Shown: one piece after another, positions 56,826 to 64,000 of the stretch
How positions within the stretch are numbered: the stretch's first letter is position 1
Layout: each line of letters begins with the position of its first letter
Made by a program: the position numbers and the translations under genes
The notes under the pieces: generated by a model
What the model was told of the DNA's origin: nothing
The model's database searches: none
The model's input: only the letters and a program-made list of their open reading frames with translations
Assembly (NCBI RefSeq): GCF_902170305.1
Contig: NZ_CABHWW010000011.1
Span: 434,001-498,000, forward strand
Direction: 5' to 3'
DNA from: Yersinia alsatica
GTDB taxonomy: Bacteria; Pseudomonadota; Gammaproteobacteria; Enterobacterales; Enterobacteriaceae
Length of the DNA: 64,000 nt

Positions 56826-57806
56826 TCAGCCACCAATAAATGATAAGTTCTGCGTAATGCCGCTATTACCCTGATGCAAGAAATGGGTTTGTTTCTTGGT
56901 TTGCAATGCGCTCTGAATTCGCGCCATCAGCTCATATTGCTGGTCATCACTGCTTAACAGGTCGCGCAATGTAATGCCTTGCTCGCCAAATAGGCATAAA
57001 TGCAGATTTCCCAATGCTGAAACACGCAGACGGTTACAACTGGCGCAGAAGTCTTTCTCATAAGGCATGATCAGCCCCACTTCCCCCAGATAGTCTGGAT
57101 GATGGAATACTTGAGCCGGGCCATCGCTACGTGCGCGCTCTTGCTGTTGCCAACCTTGCTGGAGTAATTGCTGGCGAATGATGTCACCGGAAACATGGTG
57201 TTTACGAAATAGATTGCCACCTTCGCCGGTTTCCATCAGTTCGATAAACCGCAGTTGAATTGGTCTGGATTTTATCCAGTTAAGGAAGGCACTCAGATTG
57301 CGATCATTGACATCCCGCATCAGCACAGCATTGATTTTGACTTTCTCAAAACCAGCATCAAAAGCAGCATCAATACCTTGCATAACCTGATGAAATTTAT
57401 CTTGCCCGGTGATGGCATGAAACTGCCGAGGGTCAAGGCTATCAACACTGACATTAATTGCCGTCAGTCCCGCCTCACGCCATTGGGCCGCATCACGCGC
57501 TAAACGGTAGCCATTAGTGGTCACTGCCAAGGTGCGGATCGCGGGATTTTGCCGGATAGTGGCAATAATATCGGTGAAGTCGCGCCGCATAGAGGGTTCA
57601 CCACCAGTCAGACGGATCTTCTCTGTACCCAACAACGCAAAAGCGCGGCTGACGCGACTTATCTCGTCAAGGCTCAGAAAACTTTTTAATCCGTCCGGGC
57701 GATAGCCATCGGGCAGGCAATAGGTGCAACGAAAATTGCACACATCGGTAATTGATAGGCGTAAATAATAGAATTTGCGCGCAAATGCGTCAGTCAGTTG
57801 TACCAT
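56826..57806 (-). CDS. moaA: MoaA, GTP 3',8-cyclase (radical SAM)
   Basis: The 326-residue enzyme has the radical-SAM motif C23-x3-C27-x2-C30 ([14 protein letters not shown]) and a second C-terminal 4Fe-4S site ([19 protein letters not shown]), and ends FIGG with the Gly-Gly tail needed for activity. It makes 3',8-cyclo-GTP, the first step of molybdenum cofactor synthesis. AAGGTG lies 5 nt before the ATG at 57806; a frame reaching 57851 runs into the riboswitch and is not used. Confidence 0.95.
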   Translation of the reverse strand: MVQLTDAFARKFYYLRLSITDVCNFRCTYCLPDGYRPDGLKSFLSLDEISRVSRAFALLGTEKIRLTGGEPSMRRDFTDIIATIRQNPAIRTLAVTTNGYRLARDAAQWREAGLTAINVSVDSLDPRQFHAITGQDKFHQVMQGIDAAFDAGFEKVKINAVLMRDVNDRNLSAFLNWIKSRPIQLRFIELMETGEGGNLFRKHHVSGDIIRQQLLQQGWQQQERARSDGPAQVFHHPDYLGEVGLIMPYEKDFCASCNRLRVSALGNLHLCLFGEQGITLRDLLSSDDQQYELMARIQSALQTKKQTHFLHQGNSGITQNLSFIGG

Positions 57807-57811
57807 AACAC

Positions 57812-57920
57812 CTTTCCAAATACGGGAGATGCAGGCATTTCTACCTCGCACCCTGGTGGCTTAAAGCCACGGCCAGAGCATCATATTGTGTTAAACAACG
57901 TAGACACTAAGGCTAGGAGT
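57812..57920 (-). ncRNA. Moco (molybdenum cofactor) riboswitch of moaA
   Basis: On the minus strand the leader runs from CTAGCCTTAG through TGGCCGTGGCTTTAAGCCACCAGGG and AGAAATG to CATCTCCCGTATTTGGAAAG, just before the moaA start. E. coli moaA carries the same elements (CUAGCCUC, UUGGCCGUGAC, GCCACCAGGGCGAAGG, CUCCCGUAUCUGGAAAGGUG). The Shine-Dalgarno AAGGTG is at the very 3' end, consistent with translational control by the cofactor. Confidence 0.92.
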
Positions 57921-58060
57921 TTATGTTCAGTAACTGTCTTTCCAACAGCTTACTGAACCATGGTTAAAAAAGTAAAACTCATTGCGACACTTAATCGCTA
58001 AAAACCTCACTTTTCCTACAGATTCTAACGCTAAAACCACTGGATAGCCAATCGCTGTTT

Positions 58061-58088
58061 TTCGCTATATATTTTTATATACAACGAC
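58061..58088. promoter_or_regulatory. ModE-like molybdate-regulator site upstream of moaA
   Basis: TTCGCTATATA-N6-TATACAACGAC matches, as I recall it, the ModE palindrome ATCGCTATATA-N6-TATATAACGAT at 10 of 11 and 9 of 11 positions. It lies 140 bp upstream of the riboswitch and about 180 bp before ybhK, and in E. coli ModE activates moaA. The exact consensus should be compared against a curated matrix. Confidence 0.6.
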
Positions 58089-58265
58089 TTATATAACAAA
58101 ACATACTGTTATTGAGCTTATTTCAATCCGCGCCTAATACTTTGTTTAAAATCACGAAAATAATGGCTTTTATCGCGTTTTAACAACAAATCCGTTAACT
58201 TATGCAGCAATTTCACCATTAGCTACGCTATTAGAGCCAGGCGATACTATTTAGGCAGGAAAAAT

Positions 58266-59198
58266 ATGCGAAATCGCACATTAGCGGATCTCGATCGAGT
58301 GGTTGCATTAGGCGGGGGCCATGGTCTGGGAAGGGTAATGTCTGCTCTTTCTCCTTTAGGTTCACGTCTGACCGGTATTGTTACCACCACCGATAATGGC
58401 GGTTCGACTGGCCGTATACGCCGCTCAGAGGGTGGAATTGCCTGGGGAGATACTCGCAACTGCTTGAATCAATTGATAACAGAACCCAGCGTAGCCTCTG
58501 CCATGTTTGAATACCGTTTTACCGGTAATGGCGAATTAGCCGGTCATAATCTGGGCAATTTAATGCTCAAAGCACTGGACCATCTTAGCATTCGACCTAT
58601 TGAAGCAATCAATCTGGTGCGCAGCTTGCTGAAAGTGGATGCTTGGTTGATCCCGATGTCAGAGCAGCCGGTGGACTTACTGGCAATCGATCATGAAGGG
58701 CACCCGGTTTACGGTGAAGTGAATATTGACCAACTGGCGCAAATGCCACAAGAAATGCTGCTGTCGCCTCATGTTCATGCAACCAAGGAAGCGGTTGAAG
58801 CTATCAGTCAGGCCGATGTGATTTTAATTGGGCCGGGCAGTTTTTTAACCAGTCTGATGCCTCTGTTACTACTGGATGATTTAACCCAAGCTTTGCGGCG
58901 CAGCTCTGCCAGCATGATTTATATTGGTAATCTGGGACGTGAGCTCAGTGTGGCGGCAGCCGAACTGTCGTTACACGAAAAATTGGCAATCATGGAAAGT
59001 AAGATTGGCCGAAAAATTATTGATGCAGCAATCGTAAGCCCACGTATTGATATCAGCGGTGTCACAGACAGAATTATTGTCCAGCAACCGTTGGAAGCTA
59101 AAGATATTCCTTACCGCCATGACCGCGAATTGCTGCGCCAAGCTTTGGAGACGACGCTGCAACAATTAGGTGGTGCAAGCACAGCATCGGTGAGCTAA
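58266..59198 (+). CDS. ybhK: YbhK, YvcK/CofD-family protein
   Basis: The 310-residue protein begins [16 protein letters not shown], a glycine-rich nucleotide-binding loop, followed by [32 protein letters not shown] and the late [18 protein letters not shown], all typical of the YvcK/CofD family. Bacillus YvcK is needed for growth on gluconeogenic carbon and binds UDP-sugars; E. coli YbhK is less studied. AGGA precedes the ATG. It is divergent from moaA. Confidence 0.92.
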   Translation: MRNRTLADLDRVVALGGGHGLGRVMSALSPLGSRLTGIVTTTDNGGSTGRIRRSEGGIAWGDTRNCLNQLITEPSVASAMFEYRFTGNGELAGHNLGNLMLKALDHLSIRPIEAINLVRSLLKVDAWLIPMSEQPVDLLAIDHEGHPVYGEVNIDQLAQMPQEMLLSPHVHATKEAVEAISQADVILIGPGSFLTSLMPLLLLDDLTQALRRSSASMIYIGNLGRELSVAAAELSLHEKLAIMESKIGRKIIDAAIVSPRIDISGVTDRIIVQQPLEAKDIPYRHDRELLRQALETTLQQLGGASTASVS

Positions 59199-59203
59199 AA
59201 GGG

Positions 59204-59452
59204 TTACTTTTTAGCTTGTTCTTGCAAAGCAGCGTTGTTATTCATGTGGATGTAAAGCGCTTCTACTTTAGCCCGCGCCCATGGCGTACGGCGTAAAAAC
59301 TTCAGGCTAGATTTAATGCTGGGATCACTAATGAAACAGTTGATCTGGATGCGGTACGCCAGTTCTTCCCAACCATAGTGCTCCACCAGCTTGGTCAGTA
59401 ACTGTTCCAATGTAATACCGTGCAATGGATCTTTGGATAAGTGGTCGCTCAT
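59204..59452 (-). CDS. VF530 family (DUF2132) DNA-binding protein
   Basis: The 82-residue protein has the VF530 pattern: [60 protein letters not shown]. The family is known for a small helical fold with DNA-binding properties; the role is unknown. It converges on ybhK with only five bases between stops. Confidence 0.9.
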   Translation of the reverse strand: MSDHLSKDPLHGITLEQLLTKLVEHYGWEELAYRIQINCFISDPSIKSSLKFLRRTPWARAKVEALYIHMNNNAALQEQAKK

Positions 59453-59586
59453 TATTTATCTCGCGCATTATTCGATGACGATTTTATCAGCCGCACACCT
59501 TAATCAGGTTCGGCCGATGCGACAAGCAGAAATTCCCAATTTTTCATACCCATCATTCTGCGGCCCACCAAGTGAGCCGCTGACTA

Positions 59587-61599
59587 TCAAGATATTGCAA
59601 TAAATTGCTGGCGCAGTTGGTGGACTTGATCACGCAATTCAGCTGCTTGTTCGAATTCAAGGTTCTGTGCGTGGGTATACATCTTCGCTTCAAGCTCGCG
59701 GATTTTCTGATCAAGCGCTTTAGGTGGCAGTGATTGGTAGTTATTGGTGTCGGCCACTTTGCCGCCGCGCCCTTTCCCTTTACCCCGAGTAGAAGGCTGG
59801 CCCAATTGCAGAATATCGCCAATCTTCTTGTTGAGCCCCTGTGGAATGATACCGCGCTCTTCATTGTAAGCTTGCTGCTTCGCCCGACGCCGCTCGGTTT
59901 CGCCAATCGCTTTTTCCATCGAGGCGGTGATTCTGTCGCCGTAGAGAATAGCTTTACCATTGAGGTTACGTGCCGCGCGGCCAATGGTCTGAATGAGGGA
60001 ACGTTCAGAGCGCAGGAAACCTTCTTTATCGGCATCCAAAATGGCAACCAGTGAAACCTCTGGCATATCCAGCCCTTCTCGCAGCAAGTTGATGCCCACC
60101 AGCACATCAAATTCACCCAAGCGCAGGTCACGAATAATCTCTACCCGCTCAACAGTATCAATATCGGAATGCAGATAACGGACACGAGCACCATGCTCCC
60201 CCAGATACTCCGTCAAATCTTCGGCCATACGTTTGGTCAGCGTGGTGACCAATACCCGCTCATTGATCGCGGCGCGAATACGGATTTCAGATAGCAAGTC
60301 ATCCACCTGTGTTGCAACAGGACGCACTTCAATCAGTGGATCAAGCAAGCCTGTCGGGCGCACCACTTGATCAACAACCTCGCCACCGGATTTCTCTAAC
60401 TCGTACTTGCCCGGAGTCGCTGAGACATAAATAGTCTGAGGTGCCAATGCTTCAAATTCTTCAAAGCGCATTGGGCGGTTGTCCAGCGCTGATGGCAGCC
60501 GGAAGCCATATTCCACCAAGGTTTCTTTACGCGAGCGGTCACCTTTGTACATCCCGCCGATTTGCGGAATAGTCACGTGGGACTCATCAACAATCAGCAA
60601 ACCGTCGGCGGGTAGATAGTCGAATAATGTTGGTGGCGCTTCACCCGGCCCACGGCCAGACAGATAGCGCGAATAGTTTTCAATACCGGAGCAGTAGCCC
60701 AGCTCATTCATCATTTCAAGGTCAAACTGGGTGCGCTGTGTAAGACGCTGTTCTTCCAATAACTTATTATTAGCAAGCAGCACCTTGCGCCGCTCCGCCA
60801 GTTCAACTTTGATCTCTTCCATCGCCTGCAAGATACGCTCTCGCGGGGTAACGTAGTGAGTTTTAGGATAAACAGTAAAACGTGGAACTTCGTGCTGTAA
60901 TTGGCCCGTTAACGGATCAAATATTGAGAGCCGCTCGACCTCTTCATCAAACAATTCAACCCGCAGCGCCCACTCATCGGACTCTGCGGGGAAGATATCA
61001 ATAACTTCACCGCGCACACGGAAAGTACCGCGCTGAAACACTTGGTCATTACGGCTGTATTGCAGCTCTGATAAGCGGCGTAAAATTGAGCGTTGGTCAA
61101 TAATCATCCCCTTAGTCAGATGCAGCATCATTTTCAGGTATAAATCAGGGTCACCCAAGCCATAGATAGCCGAGACCGAGGCCACTACCACCACATCCCG
61201 CCGCTCCAGTAATGCTTTGGTCGCAGATAGCCGCATTTGCTCGATATGCTCGTTTACAGAGGCGTCCTTCTCGATGAAGGTATCAGAACTTGGGACATAG
61301 GCTTCGGGCTGATAGTAATCATAGTAGGAGACAAAATATTCCACCGCATTCTCGGGAAAGAACTCTTTCATCTCGCCATAAAGCTGGGCCGCCAATGTTT
61401 TATTCGGCGCTAATACCATCGTTGGGCGGTTCAAATCGGCAATCACATTCGCCACCGTAAAGGTTTTGCCCGACCCCGTAACCCCCAACAGTGTCTGGTG
61501 GGCCAAACCATTTTCTAGCCCTTCTTCCAGTTTACGGATGGCCTCAGGCTGATCGCCTGCTGGTTTAAACTCAGAATGTAGTTTGAATGGTTTACTCAT
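59587..61599 (-). CDS. uvrB: UvrB, excinuclease ABC subunit B
   Basis: The 670-residue protein has the helicase motifs of UvrB: Walker A GVTGSGKT at residues 39-46, the beta-hairpin region [36 protein letters not shown], and in the second half [45 protein letters not shown]-terminal UVR domain (about 630-665) binds UvrC. It verifies DNA damage and loads UvrC in nucleotide excision repair. The start at 61599 ([10 protein letters not shown]) is the standard one; a longer frame reaches 61710. A LexA box lies 80 bp upstream. Confidence 0.96.
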   Translation of the reverse strand: MSKPFKLHSEFKPAGDQPEAIRKLEEGLENGLAHQTLLGVTGSGKTFTVANVIADLNRPTMVLAPNKTLAAQLYGEMKEFFPENAVEYFVSYYDYYQPEAYVPSSDTFIEKDASVNEHIEQMRLSATKALLERRDVVVVASVSAIYGLGDPDLYLKMMLHLTKGMIIDQRSILRRLSELQYSRNDQVFQRGTFRVRGEVIDIFPAESDEWALRVELFDEEVERLSIFDPLTGQLQHEVPRFTVYPKTHYVTPRERILQAMEEIKVELAERRKVLLANNKLLEEQRLTQRTQFDLEMMNELGYCSGIENYSRYLSGRGPGEAPPTLFDYLPADGLLIVDESHVTIPQIGGMYKGDRSRKETLVEYGFRLPSALDNRPMRFEEFEALAPQTIYVSATPGKYELEKSGGEVVDQVVRPTGLLDPLIEVRPVATQVDDLLSEIRIRAAINERVLVTTLTKRMAEDLTEYLGEHGARVRYLHSDIDTVERVEIIRDLRLGEFDVLVGINLLREGLDMPEVSLVAILDADKEGFLRSERSLIQTIGRAARNLNGKAILYGDRITASMEKAIGETERRRAKQQAYNEERGIIPQGLNKKIGDILQLGQPSTRGKGKGRGGKVADTNNYQSLPPKALDQKIRELEAKMYTHAQNLEFEQAAELRDQVHQLRQQFIAIS

Positions 61600-61679
61600 G
61601 AATTTGCTACCCGCCGGAGAAATGCACACTGTCAGGAGGCTAATTATGAAAGCCCCATAGATTTTTGCCACTGCTATGA

Positions 61680-61699
61680 TACTGGATATAAAACCAGCT
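61680..61699. promoter_or_regulatory. LexA (SOS) box upstream of uvrB
   Basis: TACTGGATATAAAACCAGCT contains CTG-N10-CAG with an A/T-rich core and fits the enterobacterial LexA consensus TACTGTATATATATACAGTA. Its centre is about 90 bp before the uvrB start. Confidence 0.8.
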
Positions 61700-61975
61700 T
61701 CAAACACCAAAATGTCTTAATTTGCTCAACAGCAACATTGCATGCATCGTTACAGTGACATGACGTTCACATTTGCACTCTAAAAGCGTTTTTATCCCCA
61801 AGCATTAACATAAACACATTATTGATGGTTAATTGATTAAAGATCATCCATCCATCAAGGCTATAATTTTTGAGTGCTTGATTTTAATTAACTCACTGAT
61901 AATAAACAATATTTCTAAAAAGTCGAGAATCCAGACAACAGGAGCCGAAGCCGCGTCTGCTCTCGCTTGCCATTA

Positions 61976-62112
61976 GTTTTCTATCGCTAATGCACAAGGT
62001 TATCCACAGGAATGGTGGATAACTCCTGCAACCCCATAGAGGCCGCGTGTTGGCGAAAAGCAAAGCTTAGCGATGAAATAGAAACAAACTGGCTTTTTTA
62101 GTGTTTTTTTTA
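61976..62112 (+). ncRNA. Candidate structured RNA with T-rich 3' end
   Basis: Outer arms GTTTTCTATCGCTAA (61976-61990) and TTAGCGATGAAATAGAAAC (62067-62085) can pair with a small bulge, and enclose a second perfect hairpin at 61999-62023. The outer stem is followed by CTGGCTTTTTTAGTGTTTTTTTT, resembling a terminator. No homologue is known to me; it could equally be a remnant of a repeat element. Confidence 0.35.
61999..62023. repeat. Perfect inverted repeat made of two DnaA-box-like sequences
   Basis: GTTATCCAC and GTGGATAAC flank AGGAATG. The left half, TTATCCACA at 62000-62008, is an exact match to the strong DnaA-box consensus; the right half on the other strand, TTATCCACC, differs at the last base. 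Confidence 0.6.
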
Positions 62113-62134
62113 CATTTTTATTTCACCGCATATT

Positions 62135-62305
62135 TCAATAAGTGCTAAGCATACTATTTGCTAATTCTATAATGTTAGTCTCCAAGTTCTCACACTCAAC
62201 CACTTTTGACGGCGCTATTTCTGCTGCACCATTATTTTCGTTATGGCACTGCTTAAGTGCAACGAAGTACCGCTCACCGCTGTTTCCTGCCATCACCCTT
62301 GCCAT
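62135..62305 (-). CDS. Possible small hypothetical protein
   Basis: The frame encodes about 56 residues from the ATG at 62305 (60 from a GTG at 62317): MARVMAGNSGERYFVALKQC at the start, and a C-terminal amphipathic helix ENLETNIIELANSML. Composition is protein-like rather than AT-driven, unlike the surrounding DNA, and GTGAG lies about 7 nt before the ATG. No family is recognised. It may be a real small gene or a remnant. Confidence 0.3.
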   Translation of the reverse strand: MARVMAGNSGERYFVALKQCHNENNGAAEIAPSKVVECENLETNIIELANSMLSTY

Positions 62306-62697
62306 TTTATGACTCACTATTGCATTAAAACCATTTACAGTCCGTTAACATGCGAATTTTGACCGGCACCAAGGCAACTTGGCCCAAGAGTTGCTTTATA
62401 TCTCTGGGAAACAGAGTAATGAAAGGGGAAATGCGCTAAAGCAGTGCAGAACGTTAATTGGCTGATAATCACCCGTAAGTGGGATGATAAAGGGTAAAAA
62501 TAGCCCGTTGAAGCCATTTTGTGCCGCTATTAGCCAACTTTACCTCAATTTACACTAACAACCGCCCGCTAGAGACGTGGTGTTTTATGCTGTGCTGCCG
62601 CTATCAAGTATGCAGATTTGCTGGTTAATCCTTCACTAGCCGTTACAGAACACCGGGATACCTGTGAACTACTGAGATCGACTGAGGAGAAGCACTG

Positions 62698-63408
62698 ATG
62701 CTGAGTTTAACCGCTGTAAATCAATACTATGGTCAGAATCATATCTTATGGGATATCAATCTGGAGCTTCCCCGTGGCCAATGTACTTGCCTGATTGGCC
62801 GCAACGGCGTAGGCAAAACCACGTTAATTAATTGCATCATGGGGCATCTACCAATTAAGAGTGGCACCATGACCTGGCAGCCTAACCATGAGCCGCCACA
62901 GAACTTGCTTCAACAGCCCGTGGAGGGGCGCAATGCGCTGGGAATTGGCTATGTGCCACAAGGGCAGCAAATTTTCTCTCAATTGAGTGTTGAGGAAAAT
63001 ATGTTGATCGCCGTGTTAGCCGGTCGGCATAAGTCGCGTCATATTCCGGGTTGGGTGTTTGACTTATTCCCCCTGTTATATGACAAACGCAGCCAGCGTG
63101 GCGGAGAACTCACCCGCAATCAGCAGCAGCAGTTGGCTATCGCCAGAGCACTGGTTGCCGAGCCGGAGTTGCTAATCCTTGATGAACCGGGAAGCGGCAC
63201 ATTGCCGCCGCTAAGTGAAGATATCGGCAATATCTTGCACCAACTCAGCCGAAGCTTGGGTATGACAATATTGCTGGTTGAGCACCGTTTACCTTTTATT
63301 CAACACGTTGCCGACAGATTCTGTTTAATGGCCGGAGGAAGGAATGTGGCACAAGGGACATTAGATCAATTGGATGAGAATATGATTATTGAGCATTTGG
63401 CCAGTTGA
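62698..63408 (+). CDS. Orphan UrtE/LivF-like ABC ATPase with degenerate signature
   Basis: The 236-residue protein closely resembles UrtE: Walker A GRNGVGKTT at 34-42, Q-loop YVPQGQQIF at 85-93, Walker B LLILDEP and the H-loop LLVEH ending at His196. The signature motif, LSGGQ in UrtE, reads LTRNQ (138-142), and the D-loop region is GSGTLPPL instead of TEGIQPSV. It also has an insert around residues 60-80. No permease, binding protein or second ATPase adjoins it. GAGGAG lies 8 nt before the ATG, so it appears to be expressed. It could bind ATP but probably cannot complete a normal composite site; its partner is unknown. Confidence 0.85.
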   Translation: MLSLTAVNQYYGQNHILWDINLELPRGQCTCLIGRNGVGKTTLINCIMGHLPIKSGTMTWQPNHEPPQNLLQQPVEGRNALGIGYVPQGQQIFSQLSVEENMLIAVLAGRHKSRHIPGWVFDLFPLLYDKRSQRGGELTRNQQQQLAIARALVAEPELLILDEPGSGTLPPLSEDIGNILHQLSRSLGMTILLVEHRLPFIQHVADRFCLMAGGRNVAQGTLDQLDENMIIEHLAS

Positions 63409-63457
63409 TATGGCTCAACGCGCTCTTCGCACTGGCGAGTCAGTTACGGCATTAACC

Positions 63458-63487
63458 GGGCTAATCATTTCAATTAGCCCTTAATTT
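63458..63487. terminator. Terminator between the orphan ATPase gene and bioD
   Basis: GGGCTAAT (63458-63465) and ATTAGCCC (63473-63480) form a perfect 8-bp stem followed by TTAATTT. It lies between the convergent genes. Confidence 0.75.
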
Positions 63488-63496
63488 ATATTGCCT

Positions 63497-64000
63497 TTAA
63501 TTCACCGGATTTTTCTTTGTGTTCACTAATAAACTTAAATCCAAATAATTCCCGAGGTCACGGCGCTCCGTTGCGGGAGATGTCGCAAGGTCAGCCAGAT
63601 GAGGGATTACCCCCAGTAATGGCGCGTTTATCATCCGTATCAATGTTGCCATATATTCAGGTTGCCGTACTCCTGCCGGGATAACCTCATTTGCCACCCA
63701 CCCTGCCAGCGTCAATCCGGCCTGCTGGATAGCCAAAGCCGTCAGTAATGCATGATTGATGCACCCCAACTTTACCCCAACAACCATAATGACCGGTAAT
63801 TGCTCCTGCTGTACCCAATCGGCAAAAGTCGCTTGTGGCGAAAGCGGAGTAAACCAGCCCCCGGCTCCTTCAACCAGCACCCAATCCGCTACTTGCTCAA
63901 GTTGCCGCAAACCTTGCGATAAGGTAGGCAAATGAATCTCGCACCCTTCACTTAGGCTGGCAATATGTGGCGAGGTAGCCTCTAACATTGTCAGCGGATT
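63497..64000 (-). CDS. bioD: BioD, dethiobiotin synthetase, C-terminal part
   Basis: The minus-strand frame is open to the right edge of the window, so the N-terminal part with the P-loop is missing; about 167 residues are seen. Motifs WVLVEGAGGWFTPLSPQATFADWVQQEQLPV, VVGVKLGCINHALLTALAI and LAGWVANEV are diagnostic of BioD. It forms the ureido ring of dethiobiotin from DAPA, CO2 and ATP. Sequence outside the window presumably carries the rest of the bio operon. Confidence 0.93.
   Translation of the reverse strand, partial: NPLTMLEATSPHIASLSEGCEIHLPTLSQGLRQLEQVADWVLVEGAGGWFTPLSPQATFADWVQQEQLPVIMVVGVKLGCINHALLTALAIQQAGLTLAGWVANEVIPAGVRQPEYMATLIRMINAPLLGVIPHLADLATSPATERRDLGNYLDLSLLVNTKKNPVN

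Larger units (their letters stand above)
61700..62697. other. Long uvrB-orphan ATPase intergenic region
   Basis: About 1 kb with no convincing large gene. Its left part is AT-rich and should hold the uvrB promoter. A structured element lies at 61976-62112, including the 25-bp hairpin noted separately. A short minus-strand frame is at 62135-62305. The right end holds the promoter and GAGGAG ribosome-binding site of the gene at 62698. In E. coli bioD and uvrB are much closer together, so this region and the ATPase gene are an insertion or a lineage-specific expansion. Confidence 0.6.

Noticed and set aside
58100-58140. FNR site upstream of moaA
   Set aside because: TTGAGCTTATTTCAA has the wrong spacing and half-sites for TTGAT-N4-ATCAA.
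62335-62517. 60-codon minus-strand reading frame near the orphan ATPase gene
   Set aside because: No ribosome-binding site, composition unlike neighbouring genes and no recognisable fold; probably a chance frame.
1-64000. CRISPR array, tRNA, rRNA, insertion sequence or prophage
   Set aside because: No regularly spaced repeats, no cloverleaf or rRNA-like sequence and no transposase or integrase gene were seen; the only direct repeats are the ERIC-type copies at 56512-56825.

Overview
The window reads as chromosomal DNA of an enterobacterium, most probably a Yersinia of the enterocolitica-like group. Gene content and order follow Escherichia coli blocks (ybiJ, ybiB-dinG, adiCA, yehZYXW, yehS, dld-yohP-pbpG-dusC, rhlE/cecR-ybhGFSR, ybhL, moaACDE, ybhK, uvrB, bioD). 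The class IV adenylate cyclase CyaB closely resembles the Yersinia pestis enzyme as I remember it, and ERIC-type repeats are present. Species cannot be fixed from the sequence alone. I see no rRNA or tRNA gene, prophage, transposase or CRISPR array.

Layout. 1-7.3 kb: end of a flavin-reductase-like gene, ybiJ, an M3 peptidase, ybiB, a LysR regulator divergent from an MFS exporter, and aqpZ. 7.5-13.9 kb: dinG, a general porin, a secreted alginate-lyase-like protein, the exporter yedA and a small membrane ORF. 14-17.8 kb: arginine-dependent acid resistance (adiC then adiA). 18-22.8 kb: the yehZYXW compatible-solute-type ABC importer plus a cytoplasmic PhnD-like protein. 23.2-26.7 kb: a membrane fatty acid desaturase, a Gfo/Idh/MocA oxidoreductase and an SseA-like sulfurtransferase. 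26.8-32.6 kb: the urea ABC importer urtABCDE behind a sigma-54 type promoter and a candidate NtrC site. 32.8-39.7 kb: yehS, a stand-alone phnCDEE importer, a GlsB/YeaQ protein, a SUFU-domain protein and yajD. 39.7-46.5 kb: cyaB divergent from dld with a perfect CRP-type palindrome between them, the 27-residue YohP, pbpG, a 58-residue membrane protein, and an MgtE-type Mg2+ transporter behind an M-box riboswitch, then dusC. 46.6-55.2 kb: rhlE divergent from cecR-ybhGFSR, and ybhL. 55.3-59.5 kb: moaA-(ERIC repeats)-moaCDE behind a Moco riboswitch and a ModE-like site, ybhK and a VF530 gene. 59.6-64 kb: uvrB with a LexA box, a roughly 1.1-kb mostly non-coding stretch with a structured element, an orphan UrtE-like ATPase with a broken signature motif, and the end of bioD.

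Themes. Much of the window is uptake and stress adaptation: acid (adiCA, possibly urea import), osmolarity (yehZYXW, aqpZ, porin), nitrogen (urt), phosphorus compounds (phn) and magnesium (mgtE). Several units carry readable regulation: two riboswitches, sigma-54/NtrC, CRP, ModE and LexA sites. Hairpins follow the substrate-binding-protein genes of two importers.

The most unusual items are the orphan UrtE paralogue with LTRNQ in place of LSGGQ, the CRP site shared by a cAMP-synthesising enzyme gene and dld, the M-box ahead of mgtE in an enterobacterium, the ERIC array filling the usual moaB position, and the structured non-coding element between uvrB and the orphan ATPase. No wholly new multi-gene system is evident; the novelty is in regulation and isolated paralogues.
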